Source: Oscillospiraceae bacterium (GTDB lineage Bacteria > Bacillota > Clostridia > Oscillospirales > Oscillospiraceae). From it: a stretch of DNA of 64,000 nt. Below are positions 52,184 through 60,084 of this stretch, one piece after another. A program made the position numbers and the translations under genes. The stretch covers positions 124,001-188,000 of the forward strand of contig CADBKO010000001.1 of the NCBI GenBank assembly GCA_902795345.1, written 5' to 3'. Below the pieces are notes generated by a model. The model saw only the letters and a list, made by a program, of their open reading frames with translations. It had not been told where the DNA came from and did not search any database. Every line of letters starts with the position of its first letter. Positions within the stretch are counted from its first letter, which is position 1.

Positions 52184-54094
52184 ATGAAATATCCGCATCT
52201 TTTTGAGCCCCTTCGCCTGGGGAGCACCGTGCTGCGCAACCGCATCTTTGCTTCCGCCACCGGCCTCAGTGATTACAGCTTCGACGGCGCCTTTTCCGAC
52301 GCCGCCGTGGCCTACTATGCCCGCAAAGCCCAGGGCGGGGCTGCCGCCGTTGCCATCGGGGAATGTGAGATCGACCCCCAGGGCGGCGGCAAGAGCACCG
52401 GCCTCTGCGTGGATCTAAGCAGCTTCGGCACCGTGGCCGGCCTCTGGCGGTTGGCCAATGCCATCACCGCCGCGGGCGCCGTTTGCTCTCCCGAGCTGCA
52501 GCACCATGGGCGCTATGGCATCGCCGCCCTGGGCCCCTCCGAGGGTGAGGACCACGGCAAGCCCTGCCACGCCATGACGGAGGAGCAGATCCTGGCCACC
52601 ATCCAGAAGTACGCTGCTGCCGCCGCCAACTGCAAGATGGCGGGCTGCGGCATGGTCACCGTCCACGGTGGCCACGGCTGGCTGCCGGAGCAGTTCTTCG
52701 CCAGGTGGACAAACCAGCGCACGGACCGCTGGGGCGGCAGCCTGGAGAACCGCACCCGTTTCGCCGTGGCCGTCTGCGACGCCATCCATGAGCGCTGCGG
52801 CAAGGATTTCCCCGTCGAATTCCGCATCTCCGGCACCGAGTTTGAGGAAGGTTACGGCATCGACGAGGGCATCCAGTACGCCAAGGCCCTGGACGGGCAT
52901 GCGGACATCATCCATGTCTCCGTGGGCGTCCACGGCTCCGGCATCGGCCCCGGCTTCTTCAAATCCTATCCCAATATGTTCGAGGAGGAGGGCAAAAACG
53001 TCCGCTTCGCCGCGGAGATCAAAAAGCATATCAGCCAGTCCCTGGTGGCCTGTGTGGGCGGCATGTCCACGCCGGAATACATGGAAGAGGTCATCGCCTC
53101 CGGCCAGGCGGACATCGTGGCCATCGCCCGGGGCCTCATCTGCGACCCCGACCTGCCCAACAAGGCCCGCAGCGGCCGGGAGGACGAGATCCGCCACTGC
53201 GTCCGCTGCCTCAGCTGCTTCAGTAACCTTTTCCCCTCGGGACGCATCCTCTGCGCCCTGAACCCGGAGACGGGCCGGGAGCTGGAGGCGGAAAAGCCCG
53301 GCGCCCGGCGCATAAAGAAGGTGCTGGTGGCCGGGGGCGGCATCGCGGGCATGGAAGCGGCCCTCACCGCCGCGAAGCAGGGCCATGACGTGACCCTCTG
53401 CGAGAGGTCCGACCATCTGGGCGGCGCCATCACCTGCGAGGAGGAGGTGCCCTTCAAGGCCAATCTCGCCGCTTATATCCGGCAGCAGGCGGACAGCCTT
53501 CTGGAGGAGGGCGTGCGGGTGAAGCTGAACACGGAAGTAACCCCCGAATTTGTCCAAAAGGGCAAGTACGATGCGGTGATCGCCGCCCTGGGCAGCGAGG
53601 CCGCGGTGCCCCCCATCCCCGGCATCGAGGGGAAGAATGTGCTTCCGGCGGAGGAAGCCTACCGCAGCCCGGAAAAATGCGGGCAGAAGGTGGTGATCCT
53701 GGGCGCCGGCCTGGTGGGCACGGAGCTGGCCATCTACCTGCGCAACCTGGGGAAGGAGCCGGTGATATTGGAGCTGGCCCCCGCGATGCGCATGGACGGG
53801 GCCTTCATGCACGGGAGCATCGTGCGCATGGAGCTGGAAAAGCTGCGCATCCCCATCCACTTCCGTACCGCCGCCGTTAAGATCGACCCCGACGGGGTCA
53901 ATACGGAGGACGGCTGCTTCTTCCCGGCGGACACGGTGGTCTACGCCACGGGCCGAAAGCCCAATTATGAGGAAGCCGCGGCCCTCTCCGCCGACGCTCC
54001 CAGCTTCGCCTTCGCCGGGGACTGCACCGGCGTGAAGAACATCATGAACGCCACGAAGACCGGCTGGCAGGCCGGGCGGAGCATCGGAAGATAA
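52184..54094 (+). CDS. NADH:flavin oxidoreductase of the old yellow enzyme/2,4-dienoyl-CoA reductase family
   Basis: The 636-residue protein has an FMN TIM barrel (LFEPLRLGSTVLRNRIFASATG, ELQHHGRYG, TVHGGHGWLPEQFFARWTNQRTDRWGGSLENR), a 4Fe-4S motif (CVRCLSCFSNLFPSGRILC), and FAD/NAD domains (VLVAGGGIAGMEAALTAA, VVILGAGLVGTELAIYL). This architecture is shared by enoate and dienoyl-CoA reductases and by BaiCD/BaiH of bile-acid dehydroxylation. No other bai genes are nearby, so the substrate is unknown. The start has aaggag 8-9 bases upstream. It follows the GH3 gene. Confidence 0.92.
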   Translation: MKYPHLFEPLRLGSTVLRNRIFASATGLSDYSFDGAFSDAAVAYYARKAQGGAAAVAIGECEIDPQGGGKSTGLCVDLSSFGTVAGLWRLANAITAAGAVCSPELQHHGRYGIAALGPSEGEDHGKPCHAMTEEQILATIQKYAAAAANCKMAGCGMVTVHGGHGWLPEQFFARWTNQRTDRWGGSLENRTRFAVAVCDAIHERCGKDFPVEFRISGTEFEEGYGIDEGIQYAKALDGHADIIHVSVGVHGSGIGPGFFKSYPNMFEEEGKNVRFAAEIKKHISQSLVACVGGMSTPEYMEEVIASGQADIVAIARGLICDPDLPNKARSGREDEIRHCVRCLSCFSNLFPSGRILCALNPETGRELEAEKPGARRIKKVLVAGGGIAGMEAALTAAKQGHDVTLCERSDHLGGAITCEEEVPFKANLAAYIRQQADSLLEEGVRVKLNTEVTPEFVQKGKYDAVIAALGSEAAVPPIPGIEGKNVLPAEEAYRSPEKCGQKVVILGAGLVGTELAIYLRNLGKEPVILELAPAMRMDGAFMHGSIVRMELEKLRIPIHFRTAAVKIDPDGVNTEDGCFFPADTVVYATGRKPNYEEAAALSADAPSFAFAGDCTGVKNIMNATKTGWQAGRSIGR

Positions 54095-54105
54095 GAGAAA
54101 GCCGC

Positions 54106-54138
54106 AATTCCCCGGAGCCGACCCGGCTCCGGGGAATT
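54106..54138 (+). terminator. Strong hairpin after the OYE gene
   Basis: Perfect 15-bp stem aattccccggagccg / cggctccggggaatt with loop acc. No long T-run, but the stem is unusually strong. Confidence 0.7.
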
Positions 54139-54143
54139 GTTCG

Positions 54144-54164
54144 TCCAACCTGCGGTTGAGAAAA
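54144..54164. promoter_or_regulatory. TCCAACC-N3-GGTTGAGAAAA motif before the GNAT/XRE pair
   Basis: The right arm ggttgagaaaa (54154-54164) is identical to the one at 29168-29178 and the left arm CAACC matches. It lies upstream of the promoter at 54192-54220. Confidence 0.5.
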
Positions 54165-54191
54165 GGAAAGACCAGGGCGAAAAATGATGCA

Positions 54192-54220
54192 TTCTTTTCC
54201 TGATGAAAGCATGGTATCAT
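54192..54220 (+). promoter_or_regulatory. Promoter of the GNAT/XRE pair
   Basis: Weak TTCTTT (54192-54197), 17-bp spacer, TATCAT (54215-54220), 25 bases before the ATG. Confidence 0.45.
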
Positions 54221-54245
54221 CATAACGAATAAAGGAGGAAGAAAA

Positions 54246-55043
54246 ATGAAGTACCGTCAGGAAGATATTTATCTGGCCTTTTGCGGCTCCTTCCGCAATG
54301 CGGAACTGTCAAAGAGGCTGCATGTAGAGCTTTGCCGGAGAATGGATGTCGGTCCCCATTCGACGCTGTTTCGGGAAATGGCCGGTCGTCCGGAAGGTAT
54401 GGGCGCATGGTTTTCGTGGGCCAGCGCAGAACCGCTGGACGTTTCTCTCGTGCGGGAGATGGCCGGTTCGGAAGTCCTGGCGCGCGTCCTGATGCTGGAC
54501 GGCGTTTCCATCGTCGGTCTGCCTCAGGAGAAGATCCGTCTGGAAGCTGCCGAAAGATGCACGATCTTTCAGCGGGAAGGCGGCAGCGTATCGGCGGACG
54601 ATCCCCGGATCGTCCGGCTTGAGGAGCGGCACTTGCCCCTGCTGGAGGGTTTGTTCGATCATCCCGACGTCACGCAGTATCAGCGGGACGTATACAGCTC
54701 CGCCTATGAGACCATCTTGCGGGCGGCGGACACCGAGGAACTGAAAAGCGATGTTTTCGGGTTCCTGTCGGATGGGCGTCTGCTGGCTGCTATCCAGGTG
54801 TCAACGACGAACTACGCCACGATCAGCTTTCAGCGCACCATGTTGATCAATCCGTTCACAAGGCCGGACCACCGGGGAAAGGGCTGCAGCAAAGCGCTGA
54901 TGAACCATGTATTGGGGCTGTATCCCGGCCAAACAGTGGCGTATGAATATGACGGAGAGAACGAAGCTGCCGCGAAGCTCGCCGCAGCCTGTGGGTTCTT
55001 GCCCGTTTTGAACATCGACCTCTACACTCTGGATTTACTGTAA
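54246..55043 (+). CDS. GNAT-family N-acetyltransferase
   Basis: The 265-residue protein has an N-terminal part of about 115 residues of unknown function and a C-terminal GNAT fold: RTMLINPFTRPDHRGKGCSKALMNHVLGLY (acetyl-CoA loop R/HxGKG) and VAYEYDGENEAAAKLAAACGFLPV. It should transfer an acetyl group to an amine; substrate unknown. The start has aaaggagg 8 bases upstream. The XRE regulator follows within 50 bases, so it may be the regulator's target. Confidence 0.85.
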   Translation: MKYRQEDIYLAFCGSFRNAELSKRLHVELCRRMDVGPHSTLFREMAGRPEGMGAWFSWASAEPLDVSLVREMAGSEVLARVLMLDGVSIVGLPQEKIRLEAAERCTIFQREGGSVSADDPRIVRLEERHLPLLEGLFDHPDVTQYQRDVYSSAYETILRAADTEELKSDVFGFLSDGRLLAAIQVSTTNYATISFQRTMLINPFTRPDHRGKGCSKALMNHVLGLYPGQTVAYEYDGENEAAAKLAAACGFLPVLNIDLYTLDLL

Positions 55044-55090
55044 CTCACCGTGGGACAGAGCTTTGTTTCCACTGATCAGGAGGAAAACCC

Positions 55091-56197
55091 ATGAGCATCG
55101 GAACGAATATCAGCGAGCTACGCAGAGCCAAGGGCCTGACCCAGCAGCAACTGGCAGAAAAACTGGGGGTCTCCGGCCAGAGCGTGTCCAAGTGGGAAAA
55201 CGACGTGTGCGCCCCGGACGTGGGGCAGTTCCCCCTTTTGGCGGAGCTGTTCGGCGTCTCCATCGACCGGCTGTTCGGCTTCCGTCTCCCCGACGGGGAG
55301 GAAGCCCGTGCCATCGTGGACAGGGCCGACCGGTGCGAGTCCCTGGAGGAGAATATCGCCATGCTGAAAGCGGGACTGGAAAAATATCCCAATGACCCGC
55401 AGCTGAAAATTGCCCTGGCCATGTCCTGGCTTTCCCTTTCGGTGGTCCGGGATCATGAGGAAAAGACGGGAGAGGCGGAAGAAGCCAGGGAAGCCTGCAT
55501 TCGTCTCTGCCGGGAGCTTATCCGCTCCTGCGGGGATCGGCAGCGGGTGGACGAGGCTCTTGAAGTGCTGCGTCGCGCCTATGTCTATGCGGGGCAATAT
55601 GAGCGGGCCCTGGATTGCATGGAGCGGTTGAGCCCGGAAGCCTGGCAGCTGCGGATCGTGGGGAAAGCCCAGGTGCTGATGCAAAGGGGCGACAAGGAGC
55701 TGATGCGCTTTGGACAACGGCAGATTTTCACGCTCTGGCTGACCATGGATACCCTGCTTATGATGATGATAAGCGGATATTACAGCCGGGATGCGCGGCG
55801 TGCCCTGGCCTTTTCGGAGGTCCGCGAGAAGCTGCTGTCCCTTTTCGATCTGGTCTGCCCGGATTTCTTTGCTCCCCGCAAATTCATGGCGGCGGATACC
55901 TGGGCCAAGCTCCAACGGGCTTTGGAGGACAAAGAGGGCTGTTTGGCCGCTCTCCGCCGCCAGATGGCGCTGGGTCTGCAGTGCAAGGCCGCTGCCAGTC
56001 TGGAGGATCACCAGCTGGCGGCGCGGAATTGGATCTTCTTCGATCAGTTGAAGGACGATCCGGAGATGCAGGAGGAATGGATGCCGATCCCCAATCTGTC
56101 CGCGCATCTCACGAAATACGAGGACTTCCTGGGCGATGACGAAGGATTCCGCAGCCTGAAGGCAGAAATGGAAATGAAGGAAAAATCGGGAAACTGA
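55091..56197 (+). CDS. XRE-family regulator with long C-terminal domain (paralog of 29262)
   Basis: The 368-residue protein has a helix-turn-helix (LRRAKGLTQQQLAEKLGVSGQSVSKWENDV, then LFGVSIDRLFGFRL) and about 290 helical residues with TPR-like segments (AMLKAGLEKYPNDPQLKIALAMSWL, AYVYAGQYERALDCMERL). Its layout matches the regulator at 29262-30329. ATG 55091 has aggagg 9-10 bases upstream. Both genes have the CTCAACC-type palindrome in their upstream region. Confidence 0.85.
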   Translation: MSIGTNISELRRAKGLTQQQLAEKLGVSGQSVSKWENDVCAPDVGQFPLLAELFGVSIDRLFGFRLPDGEEARAIVDRADRCESLEENIAMLKAGLEKYPNDPQLKIALAMSWLSLSVVRDHEEKTGEAEEAREACIRLCRELIRSCGDRQRVDEALEVLRRAYVYAGQYERALDCMERLSPEAWQLRIVGKAQVLMQRGDKELMRFGQRQIFTLWLTMDTLLMMMISGYYSRDARRALAFSEVREKLLSLFDLVCPDFFAPRKFMAADTWAKLQRALEDKEGCLAALRRQMALGLQCKAAASLEDHQLAARNWIFFDQLKDDPEMQEEWMPIPNLSAHLTKYEDFLGDDEGFRSLKAEMEMKEKSGN

Positions 56198-56269
56198 ATC
56201 GCCCTGTGCGTATAATCCCGCCTGACTGTGGCATACTGAGGCCGAATCGAAAGATCGGAGGATGAAATC

Positions 56270-56482
56270 ATGGTCATGGATAAGATCATGCTGACGCTGG
56301 CCATCATCGGTGCCCTGAACTGGGGCTGCGTCGGCGTGTTCAAGTTCGACGTGGTGGCCTGGCTCTGCGGGGGTCAAACCTCCACTCTCAGCCGGGTGAT
56401 CTTCACCCTGGTGGGGCTGGCGGGCGTCTGGTGCATCACCATGCTCTTCCGCAATCGGGAAGAAGAGCGGGACGCGACCTGA
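56270..56482 (+). CDS. DUF378 small membrane protein
   Basis: The 70-residue protein has two helices, IMLTLAIIGALNWGCVGVFKFDVVAWL and VIFTLVGLAGVWCITMLF, which is the DUF378 form (YuzA-like). ATG 56270 has ggagg 8 bases upstream; ATG 56276 is an alternative. A TATAAT lies at 56211-56216. Confidence 0.85.
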   Translation: MVMDKIMLTLAIIGALNWGCVGVFKFDVVAWLCGGQTSTLSRVIFTLVGLAGVWCITMLFRNREEERDAT

Positions 56483-56496
56483 TCCGGAGGCAGAGA

Positions 56497-56530
56497 AAAA
56501 GCGCTTTTGACATTCGTCAAAAGCGCTTTT
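56497..56530. terminator. Bidirectional terminator between DUF378 and DUF523 genes
   Basis: Perfect 15-bp stem aaaagcgcttttgac / gtcaaaagcgctttt with loop attc; A-run and T-run on both sides serve both strands. Confidence 0.85.
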
Positions 56531-56564
56531 GTGCTAAGATAGGAGGCTTTGCCCCCGCTTTATC

Positions 56565-56993
56565 CTATTTGAGCTTGTCCAGCTCGCTTTCCCCCAAAAC
56601 CGGGATGCCCGCCTCCCGCAGGGCACGGGCGGCGCTGCCCTCGCCGGGAAGGAGGACGCCGGAAAAGCTGCCGTCATAGATCTCCCGGCTGCCGCAGGCG
56701 GGGCTGCGCTCCTTGAGGATGGCCAGCTCGCAGCCCAGGGTCCGGGCCAGCCTGACGGCCTCTTCGCCGCCCCGAAGGTACTGGTCCGTCACGTCCTGCC
56801 CCGCCTGGTTCACGATCCGCTTCCCCTGCCATTCCGAGGGGCTTCGGGGCGTGGGCAGGCCGCCCAGCTGCTCCGGGCAGCAGGGGACGAGGGTATGCTT
56901 TTCCCCCAGCACCAGCACGTTGGCGTTGGGCTTTGCCTGCCCGTCGTAGCGGCAGCGCAGCCCCAGCAGGCAGGCGCTCACCAGGATCTTCAT
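56565..56993 (-). CDS. DUF523 family protein
   Basis: The 142-residue protein has the DUF523 pattern: [31 protein letters not shown] and [12 protein letters not shown]. Conserved cysteines suggest metal or cluster binding; function is not established. It overlaps the GIY-YIG gene by 4 bases. Confidence 0.9.
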   Translation of the reverse strand: MKILVSACLLGLRCRYDGQAKPNANVLVLGEKHTLVPCCPEQLGGLPTPRSPSEWQGKRIVNQAGQDVTDQYLRGGEEAVRLARTLGCELAILKERSPACGSREIYDGSFSGVLLPGEGSAARALREAGIPVLGESELDKLK

Positions 56994-57289
56994 CCTTCCG
57001 CCTCCCGCAGCTCTTCCGGGCGGAGGGCGAGAAAGCCCGGAAGCCAGCTGTCGATGACGGCCTCTTTATCGGCGTGCCCCAGCTTTTTCAGCCGGTATTC
57101 CAGGCGGGAGGCCGCCGCCCGGTCCGGCGCGCGCCAGGCGGCGGCATAGCCCGCCGGCGGGTGGGCGCGGGTATACTTTGCCCCCTTTTTGCCGCCCTCC
57201 CGGTGTTCCCGGTAGCGACGATGAAGGTCCGTGGTGATGCCCGCGTAAAGGCTGCCGTCCCGGCAGCGCAGCAAGTATGTGTAGTACAT
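56990..57289 (-). CDS. GIY-YIG nuclease family protein
   Basis: The 99-residue protein has [28 protein letters not shown], the GIY-YIG core, typical of the UPF0213 group (YhbQ-like). Small members may act on DNA ends. It heads the DUF523 gene with a 4-base overlap. Confidence 0.92.
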   Translation of the reverse strand: MYYTYLLRCRDGSLYAGITTDLHRRYREHREGGKKGAKYTRAHPPAGYAAAWRAPDRAAASRLEYRLKKLGHADKEAVIDSWLPGFLALRPEELREAEG

Positions 57290-57316
57290 ATCCTCATCCT
57301 ATCCTGTTTTTGCCGG

Positions 57317-57345
57317 GATGACAAACGGAGAATGCTGTGCTAGAA
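57317..57345 (+). promoter_or_regulatory. Promoter of ruvX
   Basis: ATGACA (57317-57322), 17-bp spacer, TAGAAT (57340-57345), 17 bases before the ATG. Confidence 0.5.
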
Positions 57346-57362
57346 TAGCCCCGGGTGATGAA

Positions 57363-57773
57363 ATGAAAGTCATGGCATTGGATTACGGGGACGCCCGCAC
57401 CGGCGTCGCCATTTCTGACAGCCTGGGCCTCCTGGCGGGGGAGACGGCGGTGCTGCCCTCCTGGAACCACCAGAAGCTGGTGGAGGACGTGGCGGCCCTG
57501 GCCCGGGAAAAGGGCGTCGATACCGTCGTGCTGGGCCTGCCCCGGAATATGGACGGGAGCGAGGGCCCCCGGGCGGAAAAGAGCCGCGCCTTTGCTTCCG
57601 AGCTGGAGGGAAAGGGACTGACGGTGGTCTTTGTGGACGAGCGGCGCACCACCCTGGAAGCCCACGGCATCCTCTCCGAAGCGGGGAAGAAGGGAAAAAA
57701 GCGGCGGGAGCGGATCGACGCCGTGGCCGCCACCCTCATATTGGAAACCTACCTCAACGGGCTGCGCAAATGA
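57363..57773 (+). CDS. ruvX: Holliday junction resolvase-like protein RuvX (YqgF)
   Basis: The 136-residue protein has the RNase H-like YqgF fold: ALDYGDARTGVAISD (D7), VVLGLPRNMDGSEGPRAEKSRAFA and FVDERRTTLEAH and RIDAVAATLILETYL. It takes part in recombination or 16S rRNA 5' processing. Start at ATG 57363; the upstream site is weak, and an earlier in-frame start has no support. Confidence 0.93.
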   Translation: MKVMALDYGDARTGVAISDSLGLLAGETAVLPSWNHQKLVEDVAALAREKGVDTVVLGLPRNMDGSEGPRAEKSRAFASELEGKGLTVVFVDERRTTLEAHGILSEAGKKGKKRRERIDAVAATLILETYLNGLRK

Positions 57774-57791
57774 AAGCGCGGCCCGCTTTTC

Positions 57792-58703
57792 TTATCCCTT
57801 CAGCCGCGCCTCCACTTCCGCCAGGTTAGGCATGGCGGGAATGGCCCCCCGCTTCTCTACGCAGAGGGAAGCGGCAGCGCAGGCAAAGGGCAGGGCGTCC
57901 TTCCTCTGCCGCAGCCGGGCATAGAGCCAGGCGGCCCAGAAGCAGTCCCCGGCGCCGGTGGTGTCCAAAGCCCGGACGCTGGGCGCGGGGCAGAAACCGT
58001 CCAGCCAGGCCCCCTCGGCTCCCAGAGTCACCGCTACGGTCTCCACCCCCCAGCGGCTTTTGATCGCTCCGGCGGCGGCCTCCGGCTCGGTCAGGCCGGT
58101 GAGCAGCGCCGCCTCCTCCCGGGAGATCTTCAAGAGCTGCACCCGGGGCAGCAGGGCGTCGCAGGCCAGGAGGAAGTCCCTTTCGCTGTCCCACAGCGGC
58201 GCGCGGTAATTCACGTCGCAGGAGACGGGCACCCCCGCAGCCCCGGCCAGGGCCAGGGCCCACCTGGTCGCGCTGCGGGCCGGTTCCTCCGTCATGGACA
58301 GAGTGCCCAGGTGGAGGAGCTTCGCATTCCGGATCAGCTCTGCGGGGATCTCCTCCGGCCTCAGCCGGGTATCGCCGCAGCCCCGGCGCACAAAGCTGAA
58401 ATCCCGCTCTCCCCCGGGCTCCAGCTCCACGAAAGCCAGGGAGGTGCTTGTCTCCCTGTCTGTCACCAGGCCGGAGAGATCCACCCCTTCGGCTTCCAGG
58501 GTCCGGCGCAGGAAACGCCCGTGGATGTCGTCCCCCACCTTGCCCACAAAGGCGGCGGAGAGGCCCAGCCGGGCAGCGGCCACCGCCACGTTGGCCGGCG
58601 CGCCGCCGGGGTTTCGCTCATAGCGAAGGCTTCCCGTCTCGGAAAGCCCGCAGGGGGTAAAGTCGATCAGCAGCTCGCCCAGAGCCACCAGTTCCGCAGA
58701 CAT
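57792..58703 (-). CDS. PfkB-family carbohydrate kinase (fructokinase-like)
   Basis: The 303-residue protein has VALGELLIDFTP, NPGGAPANVAVAAARLG, VGKVGDDIHGRFL and the catalytic DTTGAGDCFWAAWL. It phosphorylates a sugar, most like fructokinase in the order of motifs. ATG 58703 has gaggtg 6 bases upstream. It follows the spoIIP gene by 10 bases, which is an odd partner. Confidence 0.9.
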   Translation of the reverse strand: MSAELVALGELLIDFTPCGLSETGSLRYERNPGGAPANVAVAAARLGLSAAFVGKVGDDIHGRFLRRTLEAEGVDLSGLVTDRETSTSLAFVELEPGGERDFSFVRRGCGDTRLRPEEIPAELIRNAKLLHLGTLSMTEEPARSATRWALALAGAAGVPVSCDVNYRAPLWDSERDFLLACDALLPRVQLLKISREEAALLTGLTEPEAAAGAIKSRWGVETVAVTLGAEGAWLDGFCPAPSVRALDTTGAGDCFWAAWLYARLRQRKDALPFACAAASLCVEKRGAIPAMPNLAEVEARLKG

Positions 58704-58713
58704 GATTGGCACC

Positions 58714-59676
58714 TCAATTCTCTTTGTGTGCTTCCAGCACTTGTCCCAGGCAGTCGGCAAAAAGAAGGGCCGCCTGCTTGGCTTCCGCCAGGGTATTGGC
58801 GTCCGTGCCCACCTCCAGCAGCAGAGAGCCGGGGGACAGGTGCTGATTGTAACGGGCGGGGGAGAGGTAGAGGGGCCGTGCCAGCCCCGGATAGTCCAGC
58901 TCCATCCGGTTCTGCAGCTCCAGCCCCAGCTTCAGGTTTTCCCGCCAGCTGGGATGATACAGGCCGTTTTCCCCGGTGGTGAGCAGCAGCATGACCTGGG
59001 CGCTCTTCTGCCCGTCGGGGAGGAGGTATTCCGTCCTCCGCCCGCCCAGGGAATCCCGGTGCAGGTCGATGACCACCCGGATGCCGGGATTGTCCTCCAG
59101 CAGCTGCCGCACCGCCGCCCCGGAGCGGTCATAGGCCCCGTTGTAGGCGGGATAGTCGTAAAGGCTGCGGTCATGGAGCACCCCGAAGCCCAACTGTTCC
59201 AGGGCTTCCGCCAGACAGTCCCCCACGGCGATGACGCTCTGGCTGTCCTCCAGGGTGCGGAATTCCCCGCTGGCTTCATAATCGTCCTCCCCTTGGGGCG
59301 TATAGGCTTCGCAGCTGTGGGTGTGGAAGATCAGCACCTGCGGTCCCTCTGCGGGGATGGCGTAGCTCCACCCCTCCCGCAGCAGGCCCAGCTGATCCAC
59401 CATGAGGCGGCTGGCGCTGCGCAGATCCCCCTGGGACAGGGCGGACACCGGTTCTTCCCCCTCTGCGGTTTCCGGCTGCGGCGTTGGCTTCGGGGCAGGG
59501 GGCAGGTAGGGCGCGCTTTCCCCAGGCCAGAAGGAGACGCTCTCCTCTTCCTCTGCTGCAGCCGCCGGTTCCAGCAGGGCGGCCAGGGCGGTGAAGGCCC
59601 CCAGCTTGTCCAGCCCGAAAGCCAGCAGCGTCACCGTCAGCAATACCGCCAAGTCCCGCATCAACCGTTTCAACAC
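58714..59676 (-). CDS. spoIIP: Stage II sporulation protein P
   Basis: The 320-residue protein has an N-terminal helix (LAVLLTVTLLAFGLDKLGAF), a spacer, and the amidase/endopeptidase domain: VLIFHTHSCEAYTP, GVLHDRSLYDYPAYNGAYDRS, VVIDLHRDSL and SLLLEVGTDANTLAEA. It cuts septal peptidoglycan during engulfment with SpoIID and SpoIIM. The start is GTG 59676 (ggggggtg upstream). It supports a spore-forming host. Confidence 0.93.
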   Translation of the reverse strand: MLKRLMRDLAVLLTVTLLAFGLDKLGAFTALAALLEPAAAAEEEESVSFWPGESAPYLPPAPKPTPQPETAEGEEPVSALSQGDLRSASRLMVDQLGLLREGWSYAIPAEGPQVLIFHTHSCEAYTPQGEDDYEASGEFRTLEDSQSVIAVGDCLAEALEQLGFGVLHDRSLYDYPAYNGAYDRSGAAVRQLLEDNPGIRVVIDLHRDSLGGRRTEYLLPDGQKSAQVMLLLTTGENGLYHPSWRENLKLGLELQNRMELDYPGLARPLYLSPARYNQHLSPGSLLLEVGTDANTLAEAKQAALLFADCLGQVLEAHKEN

Positions 59677-59717
59677 AGCTCACCCCCCTTACGGGGATTT
59701 ATATGCTTCCGCCGCTC

Positions 59718-59746
59718 TTGCAAGAACGGGGACGCTGTGTTATGAT
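59718..59746 (+). promoter_or_regulatory. Promoter of the TSCPD gene
   Basis: TTGCAA (59718-59723), 17-bp spacer, TATGAT (59741-59746), 33 bases before the ATG. Confidence 0.65.
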
Positions 59747-59779
59747 GGGAAAAATCGAACTTGGCAAAGGAGAATGACC

Positions 59780-60037
59780 ATGCAGTATACTTATAAAACA
59801 AAAGGCGTTTGCTCCCGGAGCATCGTCATTGACATGGAAGGGGACATCATCCGCAAGGTGGAATTCATCGGCGGTTGCCCCGGCAATACCCAGGGTGTGG
59901 CCCGGCTCAGCGAGAACCGCCCCATCGACGAAGTGATCTCCATTGTGGACGGCATCCACTGCGGCCCCAAGCCCACCTCCTGCCCGGACCAGCTGGCCCA
60001 AGCCCTGAAGCAGATCAAGGCGGAAGCCGGAGTTTAA
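59780..60037 (+). CDS. TSCPD domain-containing protein
   Basis: The 85-residue protein has the pattern GVCSRSIVIDMEGDIIRKVEFIGGCPGN and HCGPKPTSCPDQLAQALK, with four cysteines, as in the TIGR03905-type small TSCPD proteins. The same domain closes some ribonucleotide reductases; here it stands alone and may bind metal. The start has aaaggag 8-9 bases upstream. Confidence 0.9.
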   Translation: MQYTYKTKGVCSRSIVIDMEGDIIRKVEFIGGCPGNTQGVARLSENRPIDEVISIVDGIHCGPKPTSCPDQLAQALKQIKAEAGV

Positions 60038-60051
60038 AAGCCAAACCGAAC

Positions 60052-60084
60052 ACCGCACGACCCGAGGGGCCGTGCGGTTTTTCT
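60052..60084 (+). terminator. Terminator of the TSCPD gene
   Basis: 8-bp stem accgcacg / cgtgcggt with an 11-base loop, followed by tttttct. It overlaps the end of the converging gene at 60083. Confidence 0.75.

Noticed and set aside
52184..54094. Bile-acid 7-dehydroxylation gene (baiCD or baiH)
   Set aside because: The family is right, but no other bai gene is near and the family is large; a specific name is not supported.
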